This document shows positions 34,514 through 45,125 of a stretch of DNA of 64,000 nt, in pieces (the first letter of the stretch is position 1; the number at the start of each line of letters is the position of its first letter). The notes below the pieces were generated by a model, which saw only the letters and a program-made list of their open reading frames with translations, ran no database searches and was not told where the DNA came from. Source of the DNA: Catenaria anguillulae PL171 (lineage: Eukaryota; Blastocladiomycota; Blastocladiomycetes; Blastocladiales; Catenariaceae); contig MCFL01000112.1 in NCBI GenBank assembly GCA_002102555.1, forward strand, positions 1 to 64,000, read 5' to 3'. Made by a program: the position numbers and the translations under genes.

Positions 34514-36627
34514 ATGAGCAATCTGAGCAGATCCACAACCAGCTCCAATGGCCGGCTGCGCTCGCCTCTGGCCAGCAGTCAAACGCTCTTTGAGTCGTTT
34601 TGCGCGTTGACCGACGAAGAGTATTCCCATGCAGCGACCTTCATCGCTTCACTGGTCAACGACACATTTCCCGCATCATCATCATCAACAGCAGCAGCAA
34701 TGCCAGTGAAACAACACGACCACCTCCAACCGCACGTCGTCGACATTGTTTATGCCGTCATCAAGTACATGCCGCACCTCGATGCCATCCTGCTCTCATC
34801 CGACTTTCTCTCTGCCAACCCAGACCTCGTCCCACACCTCTCGCTCGTCAAGCTGCTCCTGTTCCAATTCATGGCGACGCACTTTACCACGCCGCCCATC
34901 TTTCTCCTCCCACCCGACGACGATCCCGCTCGCCACCGGCCCAACGCTACTGTACGCTGGGCTGCAGACATGCTCGTCGACCACAAAACCAAACTGCACG
35001 CCGCGTACGCGCGCCTGCGCATTGCCCACCAAGCCAGCGGCGCCACCGATGCGCAACGGCTCGCGAGTTTGGTCGATTGGTCGGCCTTAAAGGCAGTGGA
35101 AGAGGCTCCCGTTGCGTTTCGTGTGCGCGTGTCGCCAAAGGCACTGTTGGAAGCCATCACAACGTGTTTGCCCACGTGGGATCCACAGGAGGACGTTGTG
35201 TGGGATAAAGCGCAGGAGGATTTGATTCGCGTGCCGGCGCATTTGGTTGGCGAGTTGTTGGCCAGTCCCATTGTCAAGAGTGCAGGGGTGGTTGTCCAGG
35301 ATGCATGTGCGGGAGTTCCTGTGCAGATTGTGGTGGATTGGTTGGTGCCGAGGGTGCAGCACATGTATGAGGAGGATCAAGAGGACGAGGGAGAACCGGT
35401 CAAGGTGGTCGTCTTGGACACGCGTGCAAACCATGGCAAGTGTGCTGCCTCCTTGTTTGTCACTTGACTTTGCGCTGAATCGTCGTCGCTCACCTACTCG
35501 TACCATAACAGAAACCCGTCTCCGGTTGTACCAAGACTATGCTCCCAAGCTGGCAACCTACGTCTTTCCATCCCCCATCTCGCCCACGTTTCGTGCAACA
35601 GCAACTGTTGCCAACATGCCGTGGTCCGATTCGACGCATCTCCTGGAGCGCAACTCGTTTCTCAACCTCGACCCGTTTGACGCCGAATCGGATGTTGCGC
35701 CAGACATTATTGTGGTCGACCCAATCAATTCCCAGTCGGCCGTGTTGGACGAAAAACATTTCTTGATTCAAGAGAAGACGCCTAAACCTATTTTTGCGGA
35801 TGAGCAGGCCAAGGACAAGTTGGTCGCGGGTCAGGTGGACATGTTGCAGCATGCCCTCAAGTGTATGTTTCCCCCCGATTTCCACGCAGGTCTCTGCCCT
35901 TGGCCAGATTCTTGACTTGTTTGCATTTTGCGCAGTCGCATCGGCCAAGTTTGTATTGTACACGACCCGATCTACGGACGTGGCCGAAAACCAAGATGTT
36001 GTCGAGACATGTTTGGCCGCCAACAAGGAGTGGCGGCTCATGACGGTTGGCGAATTGGATCATGGCGATACACGTGATACCGCAAAAAGTGACAGTGCCG
36101 TGTTCCACGAGGAAGATGGGCAGGAGACCGCCAAGTCCCTACATGGTGAAGCCGAGCCGGTGGTGGATGCAACAACTTGGATTGAAATTGCACCCAATCC
36201 GCCCAACGTGACGTGCGGCATCTTTGTTGCGGTCCTGGCAAAGCGTCAAGTCGTAGATTCCGTTTCAGTGGGCGATGCAGAGGTAGACAGTTTGGACCAG
36301 GCCGTGGTGGCCGTGAGCAACGGCGACGAGACATCAGTGGATGATTCTCAAAGCAACCCACACGTAGAGGAACAGGCACAGGCGCAGGAACACATCAAGC
36401 GGGCTAAAAAGAAGCGCAAGCAACACACGCAAAAGTTTTCTTTGCGGGCGTGGCGAGCATCCATGCGTGGGCGGGACGTGTCGGGGTTACACCTGCAAGG
36501 CTCTGCTATGGATGTGATGCCGCTGAGCGGGCAAATGAGGGCATTGAGTGTGGGATCGGTGCGGTCCGCAGAGGGGGCGCTACGGCGAAAGAGCTCGTCG
36601 TTTCCTATTGTTGTTCCGTGGAAGTAA
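34514..36627 (+). CDS. NSUN/RsmB-family methyltransferase-like protein, probably inactive
   Basis: Exons 34514-35435, 35512-35862 and 35936-36627 give about 654 residues. The overall layout is that of the RsmB/NOP2/SUN RNA m5C methyltransferases. It has an N-terminal helical region, VPAHLVGELLASPIV, QDACAGVPVQIVVDWL, a strand VKVVVLDTRANH at the SAM-binding position, DIIVVDPINS, then QVDMLQHALKFASAKFVLYTT followed by RSTDVAENQDVV. In active enzymes the last block reads YSTCS-x-P-EN; here the Cys is lost, and no Pro-Cys motif appears after the VVDP strand. This resembles the degenerate NSUN7 branch. The first intron only keeps frame as a GC-AG intron (G|GCAAGT). The tail is basic. The start at 34514 leaves about 280 bp shared with GPHR. 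Confidence 0.55.
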
Positions 36628-37437
36628 ATCTGTCTATTTCCCGAAACTCATGTATCCAACCGCTGTGCAAAAATGGATCAACACGGACATGATGTGGACA
36701 CGCTCTCGGCTGGCACGTTTGAAGCGCAAGCCACGCGAGCGAGCTTCGCGATCGAAAGCAAAACAAAAAAAAAAAGGGAAGGGGGTGGGGCCGCCGATCA
36801 AGATCAAGGCAGAGACCGGCGTCATGATCTCACGTGACGTTTCGGAGATCGTTGCTATGCGGCAAGCCCCGAAGCCGGATCCGGCAACGGTGCGCGTTGG
36901 GATGCAAAACAAGCAAAACAAGCAAAAATGCGATGTGGGGAGTGCGTGGCAGTGACTTGGCCCGCCGATCCAGCGATCACAGCCGCACGGGTCAACACTT
37001 GAAAAGGGTGTCGACCACCCGCATCCCGTTCCTGCTCCCTTGGTTCCGTCAGTTTGCTCGTTCCGCAACATTGCTTACCCCACTCTTCATCCTTTTCCCA
37101 CAACACATCCGTCAAGGTATTCTTCCATTCTTTCTGCCTCGCTTCACCAGTCTCACGGTCCACGGTCCACGGCACAAGGATCCCGTCGCGAGCAGCAGCA
37201 CCTCAGACAACATGGATCAGAAGCCCCGCCCCTTCACTCGACTCGGCTACATGCGATCAGATGTGTGATGTGCGCGCGAGTCGGGACGCCCGATCCGATT
37301 GTTGCTCGTGTGTCGTCTGTGTCTCGCGGCTGCCGGGCACTGTGCATCCGTGGACCACGTGACCCGTCGCCCTTGTGTTGATCGAGCATCTACACTCACC
37401 ACTACCTTGTCACCCAACTCTGTGCCAACATTCACAG
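36628..37437. other. Upstream region of the EFL gene
   Basis: About 810 bp is probably the promoter and 5' UTR of EFL. TTCACAG directly precedes the ATG, so a 5' UTR intron may end there. A short upstream ORF (MDQKPRPFTRLG...) starts near 37212. Confidence 0.4.
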
Positions 37438-38831
37438 ATGTCGCAAGGCAAGCCCCATCTTTCGATCGTCATCTGCGGTCACGTCGATTCCGGCAAGTCG
37501 ACCACCACTGGTCGTCTTCTTTTCGAGCTCGGTGGTATCCCCGAGCGTGAAATGGAAAAGCTCCGCGCTGAGGCCGATGCCCTCGGCAAGTCGTCGTTCG
37601 CCTTTGCCTTCTACATGGATCGTCAAAAGGAGGAGCGTGCCCGTGGTGTCACCATTGCTTGCACCACCAAGGAGTTCTTCACCGACAAGTGGCACTACAC
37701 CATCATCGATGCCCCCGGCCATCGCGATTTCATCAAGAACATGATTTCCGGTGCCGCCCAGGCCGATGTTGCCCTCCTCATGGTGCCCGCCGACGGTAAC
37801 TTCACCACCGCCATCCAAAAGGGTGACCACAAGGCCGGTGAAATTCAGGGCCAGACCCGCCAGCACGCCCGTCTCCTCAACTTGCTCGGTGTCAAGCAGC
37901 TCATCGTTGGTGTCAACAAGATGGACTCTGACCCCGCTGGTCCCTACAAGAAGGAGCGTTACGACGAAATCTCGGCTGAGATGAAGGACATGCTCATCAA
38001 GACCGGTTGGAAGAAGGAGTTCGTTGAGCAGTCGGTGCCCGTCATCCCCATCTCCGGCTGGATGGGCGACAACTTGCTCAAGCAATCGACCAACATGACC
38101 TGGTGGAAGGGTCAAGAGGTTGTGCACCCCAACGGTTCCAAGCACACCATTGTCACCCTCCTCAACGCCCTCAACGAGTTCGCTGACCTCCCCTCCCGCA
38201 AGGGCGACGCCAACCTCCGTGTGCCCATCTCCGGTATCTACAAGATCAAGGGTGTCGGTGATGTGCTTGCCGGCCGTGTCGAGCAGGGTATTGTCACCCC
38301 CAACAAGGATGTTGTCTTCCTCCCCACCCACACCACCGCCACCCCCTGCGCTGGTAAGGTCTTCACCGTCGAGATGCACCACAAGAAGGTCGAGAAGGGT
38401 GAGACTGGTGACAACGTCGGTATGAACATCAAGGGTCTTGACAAGAACAACATGCCCCGTGTTGGTGACGTCATGATCTACAAGGAGGACGGTACCCTCA
38501 AGGCCGTCAAGTCGTTCACCGCCCAGATCCAGACCCTCGACATCCCCTCGGAGGTCAAGCCCGGCTACTCGCCCATCGGTTTCGTCCGCTGCGGTCGCTC
38601 GGCCTGCAAGATCACCGCCATCAACTGGAAGATCGGCAAGGAGACTGGTCGCAAGAAGATGGAGTCCCCCCACTCCCTCAAGGCCAACGAGGCTGCCGAG
38701 GTTGTGTTCGAGCCCATCCAGCCCCTCGTCGTCGACACCTTCCAAAACTGCGAGGGTCTCTCCGTATTGCTTTCCTCGATGGCAACACCGCCGTCATGTT
38801 GGGCAAGGTCGTCAAGGTTGAGCACAAGTAA
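37438..38831 (+). CDS. EFL: Elongation factor EFL (EF-1alpha-like GTPase)
   Basis: A single exon. The protein is a translational GTPase that replaces EF-1alpha in scattered eukaryotes and delivers aminoacyl-tRNA to the ribosome. G1 is GHVDSGKSTTTGRLLFELGG, G3 DAPGHRDFIKNM and G4 VGVNKMDSD. The start MSQGKPHLSIVICGHVDSG and the block GVTIACTTKEFFTDKWHYT are EFL-type; EF-1alpha has GITIDI-type sequence there. The frame breaks near 38763: one missing C in CTCTCC(C)GT shifts to a non-homologous tail. In the other frame the true end (SRIAFLDGNTAVMLGKVVK) runs to TAA at 38829-38831, giving about 464 residues. Strong codon bias suggests high expression. Confidence 0.93.
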
Positions 38832-39238
38832 AACCCCTCCCTTCCCTTGAGTCCACTTGGTGTGTGCGTGTGTGTTGAGCGGCAGTGTGTCCCCTTCCCT
38901 TTGCGGTTGTTGTTGCACTTCCTCTTGATCATGTCAATCCACTTTGTCTTTTGTACCTTCCCTATCTGTAATTCGGAATAAATAAGTGGGAAAAGAATCT
39001 TGTGCTGGTCTCATTTCGCGACTCATCCGGAAAGGTCAAAAAACCATGACATTGGCAAGTCCGTTTTGTCCTCTGAGACTTCGGACGAAGGTCCAACGTG
39101 CGGACACATAGCCCTGGCTGACAATTAGGTAATCGCGATGGACTGCAAGAGGGAAATCGATGTATGTGCATGCAATACATAGTATTTATCAAAACCTAGC
39201 AAAGTAACAATTAGCAAGTGCCAACTGGAATAGCCCGC
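38832..39238. other. Convergent 3' intergenic region
   Basis: About 400 bp between the EFL and PIG-O stops. Apart from the EFL polyadenylation signal, no feature was recognised. Confidence 0.4.
38977..38982 (+). promoter_or_regulatory. AATAAA polyadenylation signal of EFL
   Basis: AATAAA lies about 146 nt after the EFL stop, after a T-rich stretch. This is a typical distance for a 3'-end signal. Confidence 0.5.
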
Positions 39239-41719
39239 TCACCTCCTCACCGCGACCCATCGCACACCCACCGCCACAACCACCGTCCCAAACACGAGCA
39301 CACCAACCATCCACCTGGGCGCAAACACGGCCCACACCATCAAATGCCTCCGCAAGACGAGCGCCGCAACCGACGCATGCGTCACGCTCACTAGCTCCCA
39401 CGCCACCACGCCCGCCACGGCGCGCCAGCTCGGCACGTGCGCAACAATAATGACAACGTGCCCAACGGTATTGGCCAGCACGGCCAGTGGCGAAAGCACA
39501 TAATGCGTGGTCCACATGCCCAAGTGCCCGATCGACCATTGGATCGAGCTGAGGGTCGATTGGTGGCCCGTGGAAAAGAGCGTTGTGCGCAAGAGCATGT
39601 GGGCAACCGTGATGAGCAATGGGTCACTGAGCGATACGGAATTGAGGGCAACGACCGCCGCAACAATCCCAGTCAGTCCTGCGAGTCGGTGGAACTGTGC
39701 AATCGACAAGACAATAGCCGTGCGTTTTGGAAGCGTGTGCGAGACAAATGTCGAGTAGAGGAGTATCAGGATGTGAGCTCGGACGGTCCAAACGGTCACG
39801 GCGCGCGGAACGTGTACGTTGAATGGCGCAACGAGCAATTCTTGATCGGCGATTTGGGACATGATGATGAGCAGGGCGCACAGGACACGTGTGCGGCGGG
39901 ATGTCACGGATGTGGATGCACCAGAGCCAAGCGCCGCCCAGCCTACAAATACAAGGGCACCGGCGGCGGTGAAAAGTTGGCCGATGCGGCCAGAGTCGTT
40001 GAAGGTGTTGAAGCAGGCGTGCTGTTCGGGGCGGCAAACAGTGACTTGGTGTGCGGCGGTGACAAGGGTAAGCGCGACCAGTGTTTTGAAAGTGGTGCGA
40101 GCAGTGCGGGGTGCAAAGAGGAGGTGGCAAGCGAGGACGGCCACGAGCAGCCAAAATGTGATCGAGTCTTCAAAGATGACACCATTGTCCGAGTACACGA
40201 GGCAGCCGGCGACAATGGGAGCCAACGTCGTGGATACGGTGGTAAAGAATGATGACTGCGGGGCTTGAAAGAGGAGCTGAAAGAGAAATGGAGCGAGGTT
40301 GTTGGGCAAGCACAGAATCACAGCCGCAAGCAAGAGTGCAAGGCCAGCAATCATGGGCACGAGGTCGAAGCGTGCCCAAACCTGGCGGCAAAGAGCAAGT
40401 GCTGCCGTTAGGAACTCGGCGGCATGGGTTTCCGGATTGGGCAGCTGGGCAAGCGCAGCGGCGCTAAAGTCGCCTGGAGCAACTTGCGAGTAAACGTTGA
40501 GAAACTTGAGCACCTGCGCCGCATTCAGTTGCAGTGCCCGCGCATAATAGCCTGGGTCGGGAAACAAGTGCGGGATCAAGGAGCCAAGATTTTCGAGCGG
40601 GATCGGTAAACCGAGCACGAGCGCAAGCGTCGGCACGAGGTCAATCTGGTTGATGGGACCCTGCTCCTTGAAGGGATCCACCATCCCATCTGCATCCACC
40701 TCTGGCTGCCGAATCACACCCTCATGCCGCTTGGTGTAAAACCACATGGCCGCATCCGTTTCCAGAAACGAGTCGCCCCCGTGGTCGCCCTTTGTGTCCA
40801 TGCCATGGTCGCCTAGCACTACCAACAGCGCATCTTCGGGCAACTCGGCAACAACGCGCTCAATCACGCCATTGATTTGATCGAGCTTGGAGCCCATGGC
40901 CGGATGGTCGGGCCCGTACCGATGTCCCGCATGGTCAACGCCCAAAAAGTGCGACACGAGGAGGTCCCAGTCGTTGCGGCGCATTTCGTCGAACAAGTGC
41001 GTTGTGCACCCATTGTCGACCGTGTGCAAGTCCCAGACGTCGAGCGACGGGTAGGGAAAGACTCTATCGAGCAGATGTGGATAGAGTAAGAGCCAAGTGT
41101 CGTCGCCCATCATGGTCGTTCCGTTGGCGTTTGTGGCGCCTTCACGTGGTGACTCCACGTGGCGTTTTCGTCGGAGAGCAATCTGGTGGAGAATGGAATC
41201 GTCGCGAATAATGTCTCCGCCGCCGAAATTCGAACCCATTTCCACAAACGTCGGCAAGTTGCCCGTCATGAGCGCCTTGAGCCGCTGGAACGTGGTTGTT
41301 GGCGGATCGGCCGTTGCGCGCAACAGCATGCTCCCCGGAGTCCCCGTGCTTGATAGCACCGACAATCGGTTGCGAAAATGAATCTCGTTGGAAGATATGC
41401 TGCGAGCTGGCAACGCAAAGTCGTAGCGGAGCGCATCGACGAGCAAAACAACGGCTCGGCGAATGTGTGGGTGTGGACGGGGTGCCCAGCAAGCCCCTTC
41501 TATTGGAACATGACTGGGGAAGAAGGATTGTGTCGAGCTGTTGCTGTTGCTGTTGCTGGCTGTCGATTTTGGAGGATCGAAACAGTCGCTTGCAAGTGGG
41601 GCGAGGCCGTGGCGTGACAAGAGAAAGCCAAGCTTGAATAGGGAAAGGCCAATGAGAGCCAAGCACGCGGCGATGGCCAAGGCAGTGTTGGGTTGGCGCA
41701 ACATGGGAAAAGTTGACAT
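39239..41719 (-). CDS. GPI13: GPI ethanolamine phosphate transferase 3 (PIG-O/Gpi13)
   Basis: A single exon of 826 codons. The enzyme adds the ethanolamine phosphate on the third mannose of the GPI anchor that bridges to protein, acting in the ER lumen. After an N-terminal membrane segment comes an alkaline-phosphatase-fold domain: VVLLVDALRYDFALP, TTTFQRLKALMTGNLPTF, MMGDDTW, DLHTVDNGC, HFLGVDHAGHRYGPDHPAM and LVVLGDHGMDTKGDHGG, which supply the metal ligands. Many hydrophobic helices follow, with STGHQSTLSSIQW and RRHLMVWAVFAPR near the end, both typical of PIG-O. It is shorter than human PIG-O (about 1,090 residues), mainly in the membrane part. Confidence 0.92.
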   Translation of the reverse strand: MSTFPMLRQPNTALAIAACLALIGLSLFKLGFLLSRHGLAPLASDCFDPPKSTASNSNSNSSTQSFFPSHVPIEGACWAPRPHPHIRRAVVLLVDALRYDFALPARSISSNEIHFRNRLSVLSSTGTPGSMLLRATADPPTTTFQRLKALMTGNLPTFVEMGSNFGGGDIIRDDSILHQIALRRKRHVESPREGATNANGTTMMGDDTWLLLYPHLLDRVFPYPSLDVWDLHTVDNGCTTHLFDEMRRNDWDLLVSHFLGVDHAGHRYGPDHPAMGSKLDQINGVIERVVAELPEDALLVVLGDHGMDTKGDHGGDSFLETDAAMWFYTKRHEGVIRQPEVDADGMVDPFKEQGPINQIDLVPTLALVLGLPIPLENLGSLIPHLFPDPGYYARALQLNAAQVLKFLNVYSQVAPGDFSAAALAQLPNPETHAAEFLTAALALCRQVWARFDLVPMIAGLALLLAAVILCLPNNLAPFLFQLLFQAPQSSFFTTVSTTLAPIVAGCLVYSDNGVIFEDSITFWLLVAVLACHLLFAPRTARTTFKTLVALTLVTAAHQVTVCRPEQHACFNTFNDSGRIGQLFTAAGALVFVGWAALGSGASTSVTSRRTRVLCALLIIMSQIADQELLVAPFNVHVPRAVTVWTVRAHILILLYSTFVSHTLPKRTAIVLSIAQFHRLAGLTGIVAAVVALNSVSLSDPLLITVAHMLLRTTLFSTGHQSTLSSIQWSIGHLGMWTTHYVLSPLAVLANTVGHVVIIVAHVPSWRAVAGVVAWELVSVTHASVAALVLRRHLMVWAVFAPRWMVGVLVFGTVVVAVGVRWVAVRR

Positions 41720-41869
41720 GTCTAATGAGTCATTCGGTGTGACTTGATGTCATTGCTGATGGTTGCGATGTACATTGCTCACCGTGGCTATGGTGCCCGC
41801 AGCTTGCAGGGTTTCCGTGCGCGGCCAGAGCGTAGACACACTTGGCAAGAGACGCGACAAAAAGCGTGA

Positions 41870-42542
41870 ACACGAAAGCGCAGGGGCTGCCGATCTCTCT
41901 ATGTATCGGAGCAGTTCAGCCAACGGGTCCACCCACACCCCGCAACCAACCTCTCTGCTCCGGCTGCTTCCGCGCCCGCCGGCCGGCCTGCCTCTGCCCA
42001 AGTCGCATCCGCATCCGCGTCCCATCCTTCCGCCGCGGATCGATCCTCATCGCCACTATTTCCCCACTTTCCCATTGCCGAATATGGCACGTCAAGCATT
42101 TCTGGGTACCAGCGCTCCGCCAACCGTCGCCATGGGCCTGCATCAGCCCAGCGTCCATTTGGCGACCGACTTCATAGCACTGATTCAACATGGAAGATCT
42201 TCCACAATTACCAACCTCTGAGGGTATGATCTCCCTTGCCCCCATTCGTCACTGGCTGCGAATCATACATTCTCACTGCCCACTGGACACCAATCGCAGG
42301 TCAGTATTGTGACAACATGTCTTCCCTTTGCAACGAAACCCGCGGGTTCCGGGTTGCTCTTCAAGTCTCCATGGGCCGCTACCCGACCAACAAAGCTAGG
42401 CGTTTCCACATGTACCAGGTTGCCGCCAACCAACTCGGCTATTTATGTACCAAGGACCAAGCTTCTGGTGTGTGTCGAGACGCTCATCAAGGACTCTTTT
42501 CCCGATCCCGCCGGCGAGTGTACTGGTTTCATTCCAAAGTGA
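41870..42542 (+). CDS. Unrecognised two-exon gene
   Basis: Two segments join in frame across a 76-nt GT-AG intron: up to 42223 and 42300-42542. The first is Ala/Ser/Pro rich and ends TWKIFHNYQPLR. The second runs VSIVTTCLPFATKPAGSG to ETLIKDSFPDPAGECTGF and a TGA. The start is unclear: the frame has a TGA at 41867, so an upstream exon (perhaps from the ATG at 41759) may be spliced in. It diverges from PIG-O and converges on the piggyBac gene, with 43 bp between stops. No family recognised. Confidence 0.35.
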
Positions 42543-42585
42543 TCTTGTTGTATTCAGTCTACCTCACGCACACATTCTTGCACAT

Positions 42586-45125
42586 CTACTCCCCCTCGTC
42601 CCCCTCGTCTTCCTCGTCCCCCTCATATGGCTCAGGCTCGAACCGGATGGAATGGAATGCGAAGTAGCACTGCCGACACAATGCCGTATCCCACGAAATA
42701 CACCGTGCGCCTGTTTTCCCAGCGCCATCCCTCCACTTTGTCGCATCCGCGGCCTTCATGATCGCTTTGGCCGCCTTGTTTGGAACCAAACACCGACAAG
42801 CCCAACAAGTCACGCGCTTGCCCCCCTCCGACTCACTTCGAGGTGCGACACAGTCTTCCTTTTGGCGAGCTTCGTGACACGGGCGACTTCTTCCGGTGAT
42901 TCCGATGATTTCGGACGAAGATGGAGTGTCGCGTCCCTCCAGACAGACGCCTCAAGACCGAGCAGACTGTCAGTCTCGCTGTCGCACTGTTTGGCCTTAG
43001 GTGCCGCTGCCGCCGACGTCGTGGTAGGACGAGGAGCTTGGCCGCCACTGTTGATGAGGGAGTCGGTCAAATCCTCAGACAAGGCGGTCACGAGCTGCAG
43101 CTTGAAATCACGAGCAGAGAGCTTTTCCTTTTCTGACGTGACCGACAGGTTGTACAGTATGTGAGCATTGACCACGACCTACACGAGACAATTGTGACAA
43201 TTGTGAGCAAGTCATGGAATGGGATGAGCGAATGGCAGAAAATTGCGAACGGTTTTCATGAGCGTCTGGAAAATTGCAAACCACTTGCACGTCGTTTGGT
43301 CCCGAGTATCACGCACACGCAGGTTGTCACTGTTGTCAACCCCGAACACCATTTCACCGTACAGCTTGATAATGGCATGGGAGGGTATCGGCTCACGCTT
43401 TTTGGTTGAAGAATCGTAGCGGAGAACAGTAACAAGCTCGTGTGGGTTGTGGCGGGTGGAAAGCGCGTGAACGGTCTTGTTGTCGACCCATGCGAGGGTA
43501 GTGACACGAGCGGTTCCGGAAGAGGCAGAGTCGATTGGATACTGGACCTTGGTCGTAGCAACCTTCAAGTCGCCACGACTGACACCCTTGTCCATGAGCA
43601 GCTCCTTGACCGGGAAAAACTTGCGGTTGGTTTGAGTTGTGCCGACCATGTACACACCGAGCATGCGCAATCGAACAGCAAGGCCAACAGACGTGAAGAA
43701 ATTGTCGGTGACAACAGTACGATTGGTGTTCTGATAGCCAGCTGATTTCACGAGCGAGCACACAACACTACCACCCAAGCCCAGCTCCAAATCGTCATGC
43801 TCCTCATCCTTGCCCGAGTACACAGACATGTGTGTCAAATATCCGCATGCCAGATCCGCCAGCCCCCAGATCTTGATCCCCATTTCATGGGCTTCTTGGG
43901 CATGTACTGCTTCAACGACATGCGCCACTTGAATGGCACCATGACCTCGTCCGGTGATACGAATTCGCCCGGCGTGAACGCCGCCTTGAATGACCTGTTG
44001 AGGAACTCGAGAAAGCCCATCCGATGGTGCCGATGTTGGTGTTGCTGGTTCCAATTGAATGTTTCTAAGGGAACGGGAAGGAACAACCACGTCATCGTGG
44101 GCAACTGCGCTGGGCGCAGCAACAGTTGCGATTCCAATGTTGGGCACGCCAGCGGGGGTGGCAGGCACAGGTGCAGTGGGCTCGGGACCATTGGGCTCAG
44201 TGGCTGCAGCAACGGCCTCGCTGGTGGCGGCAACGGGCTCGTCGGCAACGGGTTCGGCAGCAACAGGCTCGCCAGCAACCAGCACACTTGTGGTGGCGGG
44301 AGCGGCAGCAATCGGCGGGGCGGCGGTGGTAACTGGCTTGGATTCGTGGATGAGGCAGGCGAGCGCGGCGAGGTCATGGATGGCGCTGCGGCATCCGTGG
44401 AGGGTGCGGTAGGATTCATGACGGATGCCGGTGATGCTGTGAGTGAGGGGTAAATTGATCGTCGCAGTTAGTTTGATTTCGCGTGGCATACACAGAACAA
44501 TAACGAATTTGCTTACCATTGTTGCTCGCATCACCACTTGTTCGATCAACGTCCATTGAATCTCGCTCATCCTCTTCCGTGGCATCTGCGGCGACACTCG
44601 CATCTGCAGTACCATCCGTCGCATGATCCCCGCCCACAAGTCTCGCGACATTTTTGCGAATCTCGGCCAAATCCCACCCCCTTGGTTTGATCAGCAAGTC
44701 CGCTTGGCCGTTTGCGCTGGGAATCCGGATGCCAACACCGCCCACCAACTCGACCTTGACAATCGCGGCGTACACGGCAACAGCGTGTTCCCGCATCCAA
44801 GAAGGCACCTTGGTTTTTGCCATACACCTTCCCTTGAGCAGAGACGTGATGGAGGTCTGAAGGCCGTTGATCGTGGTGAGAGCCGTGCAGTTACTGAGCT
44901 GTTTGTGTGAATGTGCGAATGCAAACTGTGAGCGCCCATTTGAATCGGTGTTGAAATGCACTTGGTACGTACGCGCGACTGAGAACAGTATAACCACATT
45001 CCTCGAACGAGTTGGTTACGTCAGTCAACATCTTGTCCAGATCCTGGGTCGCGGCGCATTTGAGACAGTTGAAGAGACTGGTGCAGGTGTTGGCGAGTTT
45101 GGGGCCAACGGTTCCATGGACGAGC
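42586..45125 (-). mobile_element. piggyBac-type transposase gene, core and C-terminal zinc region
   Basis: The DDE_Tnp_1_7 (piggyBac) core is clear: NRSFKAAFTPGE, SPDEVMVPFKWRMSLKQY, KKPMKWG, RTVVTDNFFTSVGLAVRL, YMVGTTQTNRKFFP, and VFGVDNSDNLRVRD. The three Asp expected for catalysis are present. A Cys-rich C-terminal region (TCWACR ... ALCRQC) resembles the piggyBac zinc finger. At least three GT-AG introns can be placed, for example one that joins FQTLMKT to VVVNAHILYNL across 43178-43252. Two single-base breaks at G runs (near 43888 and 42823) separate pieces of the frame. N-terminal exons include LSNCTALTTINGL... at about 44430-44890 and LFNCLKCAATQDLDK... at 44990-45125. No terminal repeats or TTAA duplication was found. 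Confidence 0.8.

Noticed and set aside
37432-38745. 437-codon antisense ORF opposite EFL
   Set aside because: It is a shadow produced by strong third-position codon bias in EFL. It has no recognisable domain.
37438-38831. Canonical EF-1alpha (TEF1)
   Set aside because: G-domain blocks such as GVTIACTTKEFF and the N terminus are EFL-type, not EF-1alpha-type.
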